A stretch of 64,000 nucleotides of DNA from Kappaphycus alvarezii (taxonomy: Eukaryota; Rhodophyta; Florideophyceae; Gigartinales; Solieriaceae), in assembly GCA_002205965.3 (NCBI GenBank), contig NADL03000778.1, forward strand, positions 178,939 through 242,938. The letters are read 5' to 3'. Shown here one piece after another: positions 1 through 10,227 of this stretch. How positions within the stretch are numbered: the stretch's first letter is position 1; each line of letters begins with the position of its first letter. Made by a program: the position numbers and the translations under genes. The notes beneath the pieces were generated by a model. The model saw nothing but the letters and a program-made list of their open reading frames with translations, was not told where the DNA came from and did no database searches.

Positions 1-940
1 GGATTTGGAGGGTAGCTTCAAGTGTTGGGAACCGTTTGGAGCGCTCTTGATCCACGGCAGTGAAAAGCTTGATCTGCTGCTGCCGTGACAAGCCACCTCG
101 ACAAGAAGAGGGATACTTTCTCTGCGTGTAAGGTATCTCTTTGCACTCTCTGTTACTGAGGTACTCTATCAAACATAACAGGCATCTGTCCCCTCCTTCC
201 CGTTTAGTCATGTTCGTACTTGTTCAAAATATCCACTCTCTTCGGGACATTGCTTTATTTATGTTCTCCCCAACTAGCGCAAAAGTATGAAATCCGTTCT
301 TAGTGAGCCCTGCCCACTTGCATTGCAAAGTACACTCTCAAACGTTTGTGCATATTCTACTCCCAGTATAGTAAACGCTGTCAATATCATGGACAGTTGA
401 TAGCTGTTATAAAATGAAATTGTTTATTCCTATCTCAAATACTCACCATTGTCAAGTTTCCTCGACAGTCCCGAGGAATACCAAAGACAACAGGAATGAC
501 AATTTAAAAGGCGGAATTGCGTTTAATACTGGAGTGTCTAGCAAGACGCCTTTCGCGTCATTTCATCATACTTTGAGACTCGGCCCTGGGACCCAAGTTA
601 CTTTAGAAGTGTCAGACGACGAAGTAAACTGAGCCATCATTCCCCCCCTTGACGGAGTGCGTGTGGTTGCATCCTGATATTTCAATAATTCCAGAAGTGG
701 AGTACGTTTCTTCATTTCAATGTACTCCCCAATCACCCTGAGGGATGCCCTCGTAAACTACCATGGGCGATGGGTATAAGTTGGTATTTTCCAAGCTCGT
801 ACGCAGGTATGACGTTACAGACGGTTTGATTTTACCTTGCAATTCTCCTTTACCCAGGGCTTGCAAAGGGGGGAAAGCTTGGGCAGTTCTTTATTGCTTT
901 GCGGGCAGTGGCGGCCGTGTCCTGAGAGAAAGGAGGCATT
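1..940. other. Intergenic, no gene seen
   Basis: No reading frame here has recognisable domains or coding character; the longest ATG-started one (414-632, 72 codons) looks like chance. The stretch just before 940 may hold the eroded front of the reverse transcriptase remnant that follows, but I cannot align it. Confidence 0.5.
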
Positions 941-949
941 AGCATAAGG

Positions 950-2140
950 ATTTAATCCGCGATCTATCGCTGTAGCGGAACCATAAGGAGATTGGTCACC
1001 TGCCTAATGACGAGAGAACGGGGTCGAGCAGCGTCATACTCTCAACCCGTGCAAGTGGGAATTGCGACTACCGCAGAAGCTGATACTGTGGTACATAGTG
1101 TCCGAAGAGTGGTGAAAAAGTTTGGAAACAGCCCAACTAGGCGCTCCTGTGCGTCGACTTGAAGGATGCTTTCAACTTTTGCCGCCCTACTTCATTTCTG
1201 GAGGCCACTAAAACCCATTTTCCTCAGTTGCTGAGATGGACAATGTACTGCTACCACAAAGATTCAGGTTACTTTTGGACGGGCTATGAAATCATTCGCA
1301 GTGTCGTTGGCACCCAGCAAGGCGATCCGCTGAGTGAGTTGTTATTTGACCTCGTACTGCAACCAATGGCTTTGAAGATCAAAGACTTGAGTTTGCAGTC
1401 TGGAGGAGACGAGGAAACCGAACGACTCCTCTTGGAATTATGGCACCACGACGGCGGCTACATTTTAGCCGAACATGACTGTGTTCTCAAGGTTATCGGC
1501 ATTCATTCATCACCGGAGGCAAGATGCCTGGGCTTGCATTTGCCCACCCGAAAATACAAGATATGGTGGCCAAAAGGGCCTGATGAATCGGTAACGCCAC
1601 GTTATCCACCCGCAGTGATTCAGGAGTGCAGCGACGGCACTACGGTTCGGAACGCACCAGTTGGCTCGAAAGAGTTTATGGAAAAATGCATTCTAGACAA
1701 ATGCGTACTGTCTCTCTCTAGCCGTTTCTGCACGCCGAATTGGATCTGCAGGACGCACAACTGTTGTTTCACATCCTGCACAATTGTTTTTGCGTTTCGA
1801 GGTGAGTTACCTTCTAGGAGTGGTCCCGCCGTGTTGCACATAGAAAGCAGCGACGTGCTTCGACAACTCGATGGAATCTTCGATGCGCACACTTGCCGGT
1901 GGTGTCCTCGACAAAGATATTTTCAGAGAACTGCAGCTGCCGCTGAAGAAAGTCGAGGAAAAACCCGACTTTGTCTACAGGTCGTGCAGAGCTGCAGTAT
2001 CGTACTGTAGCCACATTTCGACCACAGTACTGTACAGTGGAGTAATGATTTTTCAGAGCCAAGTTACGCAATGCCCAAGCTGCGCCGGAGACGGAATTGG
2101 CGTTGGAGAGCAAAAGAAGAGTGCTTGGGATTGGACGTAG
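950..2140 (+). pseudogene. Decayed non-LTR (LINE-like) reverse transcriptase
   Basis: Pieces of one reverse transcriptase domain occur in order but in shifting frames. They include an RSIAVAEP block, the helix ending in TVVHSVRRVVKKFGNS, motif A (VDLKDAFNF, near 1156), and motif B (GTQQGDPLSELLFDL, near 1310). The expected WYLDDG catalytic box reads WHHDGG near 1440, so one of the two catalytic aspartates is lost. Family-typical blocks follow: LGLHL, a GAPVGSKEF box near 1660, and a leucine-rich thumb-like stretch. At least three frame changes and an in-frame stop (1138-1140) break it. No endonuclease or poly(A) tail could be seen. It is a dead fragment, probably of a jockey/L1-type retroposon as found in protists. 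Class assignment is inference; that it is RT-derived is well supported. Confidence 0.75.
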
Positions 2141-2457
2141 CATATCCAATGAACATTTGACAAGTTGCAAATGAGCTGCTTATCCACAGATCTGGGGTTG
2201 CCAACGAGCCATTGAAAAAAAAGCATCTTTTCCGCATTCTATTTGTCGCCCTAGCCGACGCCGTCGTTGCCTACACTGAGCTCAAAGCGCCACCCTGCCC
2301 CGTCCGCCTCTACCATCCGAGGGCGCCAAGCAAAGACGCCATCTTCACTCGCCCTTCCGTTACTCTAGTGCGCCAATTGTAAACCGCTTGTTTCCTTCAA
2401 GTGGTTGTCAACACGTTTGCAACCTTTGAGAGACAATTCTCCACGAGGTGGCAAGGC

Positions 2458-4856
2458 ATGAATCGTATCACTTTGCGCATTCTTCCTCGGATTCACGCCA
2501 TGTCTTTTCACTCTGTCCTTCCGCGGGTAGCCTTTATTCCCGGACCCCCTGTGCACTCGTCTTTTGCGTCGGCCTTTTCCAGAAACGCCCTTTCCGCACG
2601 CCCTCACCTCGCAGTTTCTCATCGCCTTCACCTGTCTCCACATAGGTCCATTGCAGCTTCGGCAAAGGCCAAAATCTCCGTCAATGACAATGGAGTATTG
2701 GATGAAGTATCAGCCCCGAGCGAAGAATTTGGAGATGTCGGCTTTGAAGAGGCGAGTACGGAAGTACTTCAGGGTCTTGAATATGGGGTAGAGTTGCCAT
2801 CTGTTGACACATTGGCACCAACCAACGGAAAGGACAAGAAGCAGTCGAGCGGAGATTCCTCCCTTCCACAAATCTCGAGCTTTCGAGTCTCTGACGAGAC
2901 TGTAAAACGTCTGGCCGCAAACGGCATCACGCAAGCCACAGAAGTCCAAGCCGGGACATTTGATCTTGTATTCGACGGCTCTGACGTCATTGCAAAGTCG
3001 CGCACAGGGACTGGAAAGACGCTGGCTTTTGCTCTGCCCATTCTGGAGAGGTTGGCGGAGATTAAGAAACAGCGGGGTAGTGCCGCGAGGGGTATGGGTC
3101 CCGGTTGTATTGTCCTGGCGCCTACGAGGGAGCTAGCAAAGCAAGTGTCTAGAGAAATGGAGTATATCGGTCAAGGTCTTGGTCTGTATGTGGACTGCTT
3201 CTACGGTGGTGCTCCGTACGGGCCGCAAGAACGTGCACTTCGGAAAGGACTGGATGTTGTGGTCGGCACACCTGGCCGCATTATGGATCACCTCAACAAA
3301 GGGACACTTCGTTTATCGGACGTTTCGTTTGCCGTTTTGGATGAAGCAGATGAGATGCTATCCATGGGTTTTTCTCAGGATGTTGAATACATTTTTGAAA
3401 CGTTACCACCAGCGGATGAACGTCAGGTGATTCTGTTTTCGGCAACTGTACCGAGATGGGTGAAGAGGCTTGCATCGCAATTCCAGAAGAAGGACGTGGT
3501 AACATTTGACTCTGTGACGACAGGGTCTATGGCAGCAACGACAGTACGACACTGCGCGGTTCGCGTGCCGGAACGGGACGAGGCACGGGCGGCATTACTG
3601 GCGGATGTGATTGCGGTTCACTCGAATACGGGGGAGAAAGGAGAGGGTGGGAAAGGAGCGAGCCGGGCGATTGTGTTTTGCCAGACGAAACGCGAGGCGG
3701 ATGAATTGGCGACGTCTGGATCTCTGGACGGATGTGGTGCTGCGGTACTGCATGGTGATGTGTCTCAGCAGCAACGGGAGGTTACGCTAGCGATGTTTCG
3801 ACAAGGTCGATTTCAGGTACTGGTAGCGACGGATGTGGCGGCACGTGGGTTGGACATATCGGGTGTGGATGTTGTGGTGCAATACCGGGTGCCACGAGAC
3901 TCGGAGAGTTATATTCACCGTGCGGGGCGAACGGGGCGTGCCGGACGGTCGGGTACTGCGGTTGTGATGTACTCGGATCGGGAAGTGAGGGAGTTGAAAT
4001 CGTTGGAGAGGGAGTGCCGTGTAAAGTTTGAATTTGAGGCTGCACCGGCACCGGAGGCTGCGCTGGAAGCTGCGGTGGATGTTGCGATGGAAAATTTGGG
4101 GAGTGTGGACGAGCGAGTTGTGGAGCATTTGATGCCGCGTGCCAAGGAGCTTTTGGGAAGAGTGGGGAGAGTGCGGAGCGTGAGTTGGCTGGGATATTGG
4201 CGATGGCGGCGAGGAGGGTGAGGATTGAGGACCGGAGTGTGCTGAGTGGAGAGGTTGGGATGCGAACTGTGGTTGTGAGTGCGGAGCGGGAGATATCTGC
4301 TGGGTTGGTATTGAGGTTTATATCGGATCTTGGACGGACGGTGGAGGAGGAAATGCGGGTTGGGTTGATTCGGATGTGCCGTGATGGACGTGCGGTGGTG
4401 GATGTGACTTCTGGAGCTGCCAATGCGTTGGTGGAGGCGAGTCGGAGTTTGGGGGAGGATGCGGAGGTGAAGCTGAATTTTGCGATGGAGGTGCCTGCAT
4501 GCGAGATGATTGGGAGAGGGTGAGGGGGAGGGGAAGGATGAGGGGAGGGGGGTATGGCGGAAGGGATAGGGATAGGGATAGGGGTCGGGATGGGGATGGA
4601 GAGGAGTTTGGAGGATGGGGTCGGAGGGGTGGGGTGGGAGATATGATGGGCGTGGACGGTTTGATCGGGAGCGTGGTAGGGGTAGGGGTAGGGATAGGGA
4701 TAGGGGACGGGAGGGATGGAGGGGACGGAGGACTTTGGGGGCGGTGGATATGGGGGGCGGCGTGGAGATGGGTATGGAAGGCGGGATGGGAGAAATGGTG
4801 GGGGGTATGGTGGGCGGGACCGGAGAGGAGCGGAGATTTTGAGTGATGATTTTTAA
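2458..4856 (+). CDS. Plastid-type DEAD-box RNA helicase with GUCT domain and RGG tail (RH3-like), frame-broken
   Basis: An ATP-dependent RNA helicase, probably remodelling plastid rRNA/intron RNPs as plant RH3 does. From the ATG at 2458 (a second one at 2500) an Arg/Ser-rich presequence contains RVAFIPGP. Then come the Q motif (ATEVQ), motif I SRTGTGKT, Ia APTRELAKQ, TPGR, DEAD, SAT, VFCQTKREADELA, VATDVAARGLDI and HRAGRTGRAGR. The first frame stops at 4219-4221, but homology continues in other frames. A GUCT-like domain (ELAGILAMAARRVRIEDRSV ... FISDLGRTVEEEM) runs to about 4490. An Arg-Gly-rich tail (RDRDRDRGRD, FDRERGRGRGRDRDRG, then GGGGYGGRRGDGYG) ends with EILSDDF and a stop at 4854-4856. 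Four frame changes are needed (near 4160, 4495, 4632 and 4722), all in the direction of one missing base, three of them in G-rich runs. A functional gene with sequence errors is more likely than a pseudogene. Confidence 0.85.
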
Positions 4857-5617
4857 GGTCAAGCAAGTGTGGTTTGGTTGGTTTGATTTGAATTTGTTTT
4901 GTTTTGTTTTGTTGTTTGTGTTTTTGATTTTGAGTTTAAATGTTTGTGGCTATTGGCCATTTGGTGTGCGCATTACAGTAGATTGTAGTGAGAGGACTGT
5001 AAGCAGTGTGACTGAGGGGGTCGGGCGGTAGAAGCATGTGGCCCTTTGAGCGGTGTATTTCTGGCACAATGAACAGGTGGAATGTCAACGGGCGGCAGGC
5101 GGTTGGTCGGTTGGACTCGATGCAGTTGTTGATCCGTTCCGGTCCGGTTCATATGGACCCATATGGACCCTTCTGGAACCATTCGGGTGCAATGGGGCCA
5201 GTGCATTGTCAGTATGTGTCAGATATGAGCCACGGCGGTGCAGGTGGTATTCATACCAGGGTCCACTGTGTCGTGTTGGTGTGAGCGACCCGATCGGGAC
5301 GGAATACGCTGGCGGCGGAGCACTATAAAAAGACCGCACACCATCGTCTCAAACGGGCACGGGAGAGAAAGGGAGAGAGGCAAGTGGGCACATTCGCCGC
5401 CGGTCAGGCATTGTGTACCGTACCGTACTGCTTCACGCCTTGTCTTCATCGCAGCTACTGTCACGGCTACTGTAATTTTCGCCTTGTTTCATCACCATTG
5501 CTCTACCCGCGCACGCCACAGCCTACCTACCGACCGCTACCGACCGACCGACCCTACCCCATCATCAACACCAACACCAACACCAACAGTATACTCGGCA
5601 GTATACAGGCTATTGGC
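4857..5617 (+). promoter_or_regulatory. Intergenic region with TATA box (5324-5331) for the NC2-alpha gene
   Basis: No gene lies between the helicase stop and the next start codon. A canonical TATAAAAAG at 5324-5332 is well placed for transcription starting near 5355. That would leave a C/A-rich leader of about 260 nt containing ACCAAC and CCGACCG repeats before the ATG at 5618. Upstream, a perfect 10-bp tandem repeat (ATATGGACCC twice, 5151-5170) could be a regulatory site; this is inference from position only. Confidence 0.6.
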
Positions 5618-6550
5618 ATGGGGCGTCGTAAAGGGTCGTCCGCGTTTCCCGTGGCACGCATCAAAAAGATGATGCAAGCGGACGATGACGTGGGAAAGAT
5701 AGCCACGGTAACACCCGTACTAGTGGCAAAGGCATTGGAGTGTATGATGGAGCATGTGTTGACGGAGGCTGCCGGGGTGGCACGTCAACGACATACACGC
5801 ACGGTGACGCCGCAGCATTTACGGGTATGCGTGGATGGGAATGAGGCGTTTGATTTTTTAAGGCCGACGTTGGAGCATGTCAAGGTGTTGGAGGAGGGGA
5901 GTGGGGGGGGTCGGAAGAGGGGGCGGTCACCGGGGGGGGGTGGTGTGAATTTGGGTGGTTCGAGCGGGGGGAAGAGGGGACGATCGGATGGGAGGCGGAG
6001 GTTGGGGGGGGATCGGGGGGGGGTGCCGGTTACGTCGGGGGTTGCTGCGTTGGCGGTGACGGTTGGTGGTGGTGGTGGTGGTGGTGGTGGTGGTGTGGGT
6101 GAGGGTGGGGATAAGGATGAGGATGAGGATGATTATGATGATGAGGATGAGGATGGACAGGAGGGGGGTGGGGGGGGGGTGGCGGAAAGGTCAATGAGGC
6201 GAGCGACCGTGTTTCGGTGCACGCGTTGTTGTCGTGAGATTTGGGAAGGGAGGGTGGTGGCATTTCTTGTGGTGGTTGCTCGTTTTTGTTTTGTAAATAG
6301 TATGCCCTCGACGCGCAAAGTCGTGTTGTCGAGCGTTTTGTGTTTTGACTTTTGGCGTCTTGAAGAAGGGAGGGAGAGAGGAAAGGGGAGGGGTGGAACG
6401 CGGCGAGTCTGCCGTAATGTCATTGCGCAATCTCTCGACATCTCTTCTGTAAGCCTTGGCAAGGACATCTCGGTTTCCCTGCTTACACTCACTCTGGAAA
6501 ACAGTCGCTCAAAAGCTGAGCTGTACTGTACTGTATTATATGTACAGTAA
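5618..6550 (+). CDS. NC2-alpha / DRAP1-type histone-fold transcription repressor
   Basis: Subunit of Negative Cofactor 2, which with NC2-beta (Dr1) binds TBP on promoters and blocks TFIIA/TFIIB entry in the nucleus. The N-terminal 90 residues match the family: FPVARIKKMMQADDDVGKIA (H2A-like histone fold start), PVLVAKALECMMEHVL (long central helix) and TVTPQHLRVCVDGNEAFDFL. The ATG at 5618 gives the usual short basic lead-in. After residue 95 the protein becomes a Gly/Arg linker, a poly-Gly run and an acidic DEDEDDYDDEDED stretch, the acidic tail also being seen in other NC2-alpha proteins. Beyond the G11 run near 6168-6178 the frame reads implausible sequence to 6550. One base more in that run would end the protein at 6235-6237 (HALLS), so the true C-terminus is uncertain. 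Confidence 0.88.
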   Translation: MGRRKGSSAFPVARIKKMMQADDDVGKIATVTPVLVAKALECMMEHVLTEAAGVARQRHTRTVTPQHLRVCVDGNEAFDFLRPTLEHVKVLEEGSGGGRKRGRSPGGGGVNLGGSSGGKRGRSDGRRRLGGDRGGVPVTSGVAALAVTVGGGGGGGGGGVGEGGDKDEDEDDYDDEDEDGQEGGGGGVAERSMRRATVFRCTRCCREIWEGRVVAFLVVVARFCFVNSMPSTRKVVLSSVLCFDFWRLEEGRERGKGRGGTRRVCRNVIAQSLDISSVSLGKDISVSLLTLTLENSRSKAELYCTVLYVQ

Positions 6551-6566
6551 ATGTACAGTACAGTAG
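6521..6566. repeat. Inverted TACAGT/ACTGTA hexamer cluster
   Basis: CTGTACTGTACTGTA at 6521-6535 faces TACAGTACAGTA at 6554-6565 with TGTACAGT between, so the segment can fold back on itself. The same hexamer clusters recur at many other sites in this window. Confidence 0.8.
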
Positions 6567-6731
6567 GGCACCGCATTGCAATGCTCCCCCAGCTCAGCCC
6601 ATCTTGGCTTGGCCTCGCTGACGATCCCCGTCCAGTCGGCCACATCACCAGCCCGTCCGTCCTTTCCCAGCCCTCGCCGCCCACTCACACTACTCTTCTC
6701 CCCTCTAGTCCCCTCCCCGCACACCTCTACC

Positions 6732-7111
6732 ATGGGTGCCGACGGTCGATTCCCATACCCCAAGCAAGTCTGGTCTCCCGCCGGCGGCTGGTGGCCCTAT
6801 CCAAGAAAATGGCGATCCAATACCGCCATTGCAATTGCCATCACTGCCGCACTTGTCGTTCCCGTCTTTATCGTTTCTGAGAAGCGTTCCGTACGTTTTC
6901 CACATTGCCTACCCCGTCATGCTTGCTGTCGCGCTCTATACACACAAACACAAATCTCCCCACCCCTTTTGCGCTTGCCTGCTTTGCTGACTCTGTCTTT
7001 CCTTGCGCATCCGTTTTGACCCGATCCATCTTTCTGGATCGCTAGAAGTGTTATGGCGAGCCGAAAGCCCGTATTCCCTGGCGACCAAATATCAAAGTCG
7101 AGAAAGAATAG
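6732..7111 (+). CDS. Small spliced single-span membrane protein, conserved type of unknown function
   Basis: Two exons, 6732-6890 and 7046-7111, give a 74-residue protein. The 155-nt intron runs from GTACGT to CTAG, is in phase 0 and has a CTGAC branch-like site near 6986. Without splicing the frame runs into low-quality sequence. The protein starts MGADGRFPYPKQVWSPAGGW, followed by WPYPRKWRSNTA, one hydrophobic helix (about residues 31-48, IAIAITAALVVPVFIV), and a short basic tail ending WRPNIKVEKE. The PYPK-VWSPAGGWW / W-RNTA pattern resembles small plant and algal membrane proteins, possibly mitochondrial, but I recognise this from memory only and assign no function. It is the only intron I could support among the cellular genes. 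Confidence 0.65.
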
Positions 7112-7355
7112 CCTTTGTGTCCTCTGTCAAGACCCAAATCTACTTGATACGTCCACTGCCAACAATAAACCTACCACTTTCCCTATGTCGCAACGCTCTC
7201 ATCTACACGATACCCCTCTTGTCATCGCCAACGCTCTCTACGCCTCTGCATTTTAGCACACTTCACATCCACTCTCCCAAGTCTTTCTATCGAGTCTTCA
7301 ACCTCTAGCCAAACCATTTTGCACACTAGACGGCAAGCACATCTGCTGCTTGTCT

Positions 7356-8839
7356 CTACTTGGGACTAATCATTTCCCTAGGCACAACCACCTCATCAAA
7401 CTCTGCACCCGTCAAGTATCCCAACCCCATCGCCGCCTCCTTCAAGCTCAGACCCTCCGCATGCGCCTTTTTCGCAATCATCGCCGCCTTGTCATATCCA
7501 ATCCGGCTATTCAACGCCGTCACAAGCATCAAACTCTCATTCACCAACTTGTCCACCCTCTCCTCATTCACCTCCAACCCCCTGATACACTTTTCTTCAA
7601 ACGACCTTGCCGCATCCCCCAACAAACCCACACTATGCAACACATTGAAAATCATCATCGGTTTAAACACATTCAATTCAAAATGCCCCTGACATCCCCC
7701 CACACTCACCGCCACATGGTTCCCCATCACTTGTGCACACGCCATGGTCACCGCTTCACATTGCGTCGGATTCACTTTCCCCGGCATAATCGAGCTCCCG
7801 GGTTCATTCGGCGGCAGCATCAACTCCCCCAGCCCACACCTCGGCCCGCTTCCTAGCATTCGAATATCATTTGCAATCTTCATCAACCCCACAGCAACCC
7901 CATTCAACGCCCCGCTGGTCCCGACCACCGCATCATGCGCCGCCAGCGCCTCAAACTTGTTCTCCGCGCTCACAAACGGCAATCCTGTCAATTCGGCCAC
8001 TTTCCCCGCTACACCCTCTGCAAACCCGATCGGAGCATTCAAACCAGTTCCCACCGCCGTCCCCCCGATAGCCAATTCATAAACATCCGCCAGTGATGCC
8101 TCGACACGGCGAACGCCTTGCCGCAATTGACGTACATAGCCCGAAAACTCTTGGCCTATGGTGAGAGGGGTGGCGTCCATGAAATGGGTGCGACCAATTT
8201 TGACAATGTCTTGATACTCGTGCATCTTGGCTTCAAACGAGTCTGCGAGCAGGTTGAGTGAGGGGATGAGGCGGTCGTTGATCTCCCTGGCCAGGGCGAT
8301 GTGCATTGCGGTAGGAAATGTGTCATTGGAGCTCTGGCTTTTATTGACGTGGTCATTGGGATGCACGGGATCCTTGGTTCCAATTTCACCGCCGAGAATC
8401 TCAATGGCGCGGTTGGCGACCACCTCATTGACATTCATATTACTCTGGGTTCCGCTACCCGTCTGCCAAACGACAAGTGGAAAGTGATCGTCCAGTTCGC
8501 CACTGGCCACCTCGGCGGCGGCTTTTTCGATCGCATCGGCGACATTTTCGGACAATCCATGACGGCGATTGATGCTTGCAGTCGCTTGTTTCAATACACC
8601 AAAGGCATGAATGACGGGTAAGGGCATGCGATCCGTGGATCGACAAATGTCAAAATTCTGAATTGAACGCTGAGTCTGGCACCCCAGTATCGATCGGATG
8701 GGACGGAGACTTTGCCCATGGTGTCTTGTTCGATACGCGTGGCAGACATTGCTGGTCGAGAAGTGTGAAGCCAGCGGGGCGATTGGAAAAGCTTGTAAAG
8801 ACGGGGTGGTGGAAGGGCAAAGGTTGGGAAACGGATCAT
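7356..8839 (-). CDS. Class II fumarate hydratase, mitochondrial-type, one frame break
   Basis: Catalyses fumarate + water to L-malate in the TCA cycle. The reading from 8627 to 7356 contains the class II signatures: [50 protein letters not shown], the catalytic loop [13 protein letters not shown], and the C-terminal [11 protein letters not shown]. The true N-terminus lies upstream in another frame. From the ATG at 8839 it reads [16 protein letters not shown], then [16 protein letters not shown], a typical mitochondrial presequence, then VPSDRYWGA. The family's next residues ([11 protein letters not shown]) continue only if one base is added in the GCC at 8678-8680. The enzyme is otherwise full length and intact, so an assembly error is likely. 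A TACTGT cluster lies about 150 bp upstream of the start. Confidence 0.93.
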
Positions 8840-9760
8840 AATGTATTTTGAGGTGGTACCGAGCAGGAGAAGAGTGAATCTCGGATGTTGCCTACTGAGA
8901 GGCCCCAATGGCGATCGATGACGGTCTTGACATGCTTTGCTTGGCGCATCGACGATGGATATTTCAATTTGGGCACGTTGCCTTGGTATACTGTACTGTA
9001 CTGTGCTGTACTGTACAGTACTGCACCCGCCGTCTGATGCAGCTAAACCCAGCTCCACGACGTCACCGCCATCGCCTCTCCACGAGACCTCCATATCAAC
9101 AACAGCACGCAACGTGCGAGCCGTGTTGTCGTCTTCTACTGCAATGTCGATTCTATCCCGAGCCCCACTGCACGTCACTGACGTGGAACATTCGGTTAGA
9201 AATTCCCCCATCACCATCTCACAACTCCACATCCAACCTCATAGACAGATACGATGCGCGGCAGCGGTCGCGCCTCGCACCAGATGCTCCACAGGGGTGA
9301 CAACACGCACCCAGTTCACTCACCCGATGCAAACTTTATTTTTCGTCGTCATTTTTGCAGCGTTGTACATTCACACGTCAGAGATGAAACAAAAAAAGGA
9401 TATCCATCAAGCTTGCATAACACATGTTTGGCAAAACACCTCAACTCCCATCTGCCTTGAAACCACCTTGCCCAGTCAAAATACTCGACAAGGACTGCAA
9501 AGCAAAGCAGCTTACCCTTGGAAACAAAACACACAGGGTTGTCGGACACATGACAGCTTTGCTTCAAGCAGCTGCTGGTTTTTCACCCAGCAACTACAAG
9601 TAGAATCCAGAGCTCACTTTTTGCAATCAACCATGCGGCCTGACGATTCACTCGATCCGGAGAGGTGATGAAGATAACATCTCTTTACAAATGAATCATT
9701 CATCTTCATCTAGAGCTGCATTATGGTGACGGTGATCTGTAGATCACCATCACCAAGATG
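8840..9760. other. Intergenic with ACTGTA cluster (8989-9023)
   Basis: No coding region is supported. ACTGTA-type hexamer repeats at 8989-9023 sit upstream of fumarase, where promoter function is possible. A short palindrome, GGTGATCTGTAGATCACC, lies at 9731-9748. Confidence 0.6.
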
Positions 9761-9904
9761 CAGCTTGCAATTCCCCACCGCTTGGTGAGGCATGGGATGA
9801 GAGTGATACTCTGGGATGGTGAGGCATGGGATGAGAGTGATACTCTGGGATGAGAGTGATACTATCATCCCATGCCTCACCAAGCGGTGGGGAATTGCAA
9901 GCTG
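9761..9904. repeat. 40-bp perfect inverted repeat around tandem repeats (hairpin/MITE-like)
   Basis: The arm at 9761-9800 is exactly complementary to 9865-9904. The 64-nt loop contains two full and one partial copy of GAGTGATACTCTGGGAT, with part of the left arm (GGTGAGGCATGGGATGA) duplicated inside it. It lies about 320 bp past the stop of the minus-strand TRPC4AP-like gene. No coding capacity and no clear target duplication were seen; a miniature inverted-repeat element or a repair-derived hairpin are both possible. Confidence 0.85.
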
Positions 9905-10227
9905 GAGCCACCCTCGCAGTACCACTTCCACCAGTCTTTCTAGCAGCGATCCATCACCGAATCAGTGTCCACAACTGCCCGCCATCACCTGCACCAAACC
10001 TCGATACCACTCCCGAGCCAAGACGCCTCAAACCCAGAGCGGCTCAGCAATCGACTTGTCTCCGACTTATGACCCCCAGGATTTGGAAGCAAACAATCCA
10101 GAGAACACATGGGACACTCTCATTTACTGTCTGCGTCTCCCTAACCTATCAATTGCACCTCTACTGTTGCACCGACCGCTACGTAGTTGCCACCCATCTC
10201 ATTTCACGCAACTTGTGCAACTGCAAC

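Noticed and set aside
4150..4170. Programmed -1 frameshifting in the helicase
   Set aside because: No slippery heptamer in the zero frame, and four successive shifts in one gene plus similar breaks in other genes point to missing bases instead.
3782..4866. Long minus-strand open frames rich in Pro/Ser/His opposite the helicase C-terminus
   Set aside because: They are complements of the Gly/Arg-rich coding repeats on the plus strand; the composition is fully explained by that, and no domain is present.
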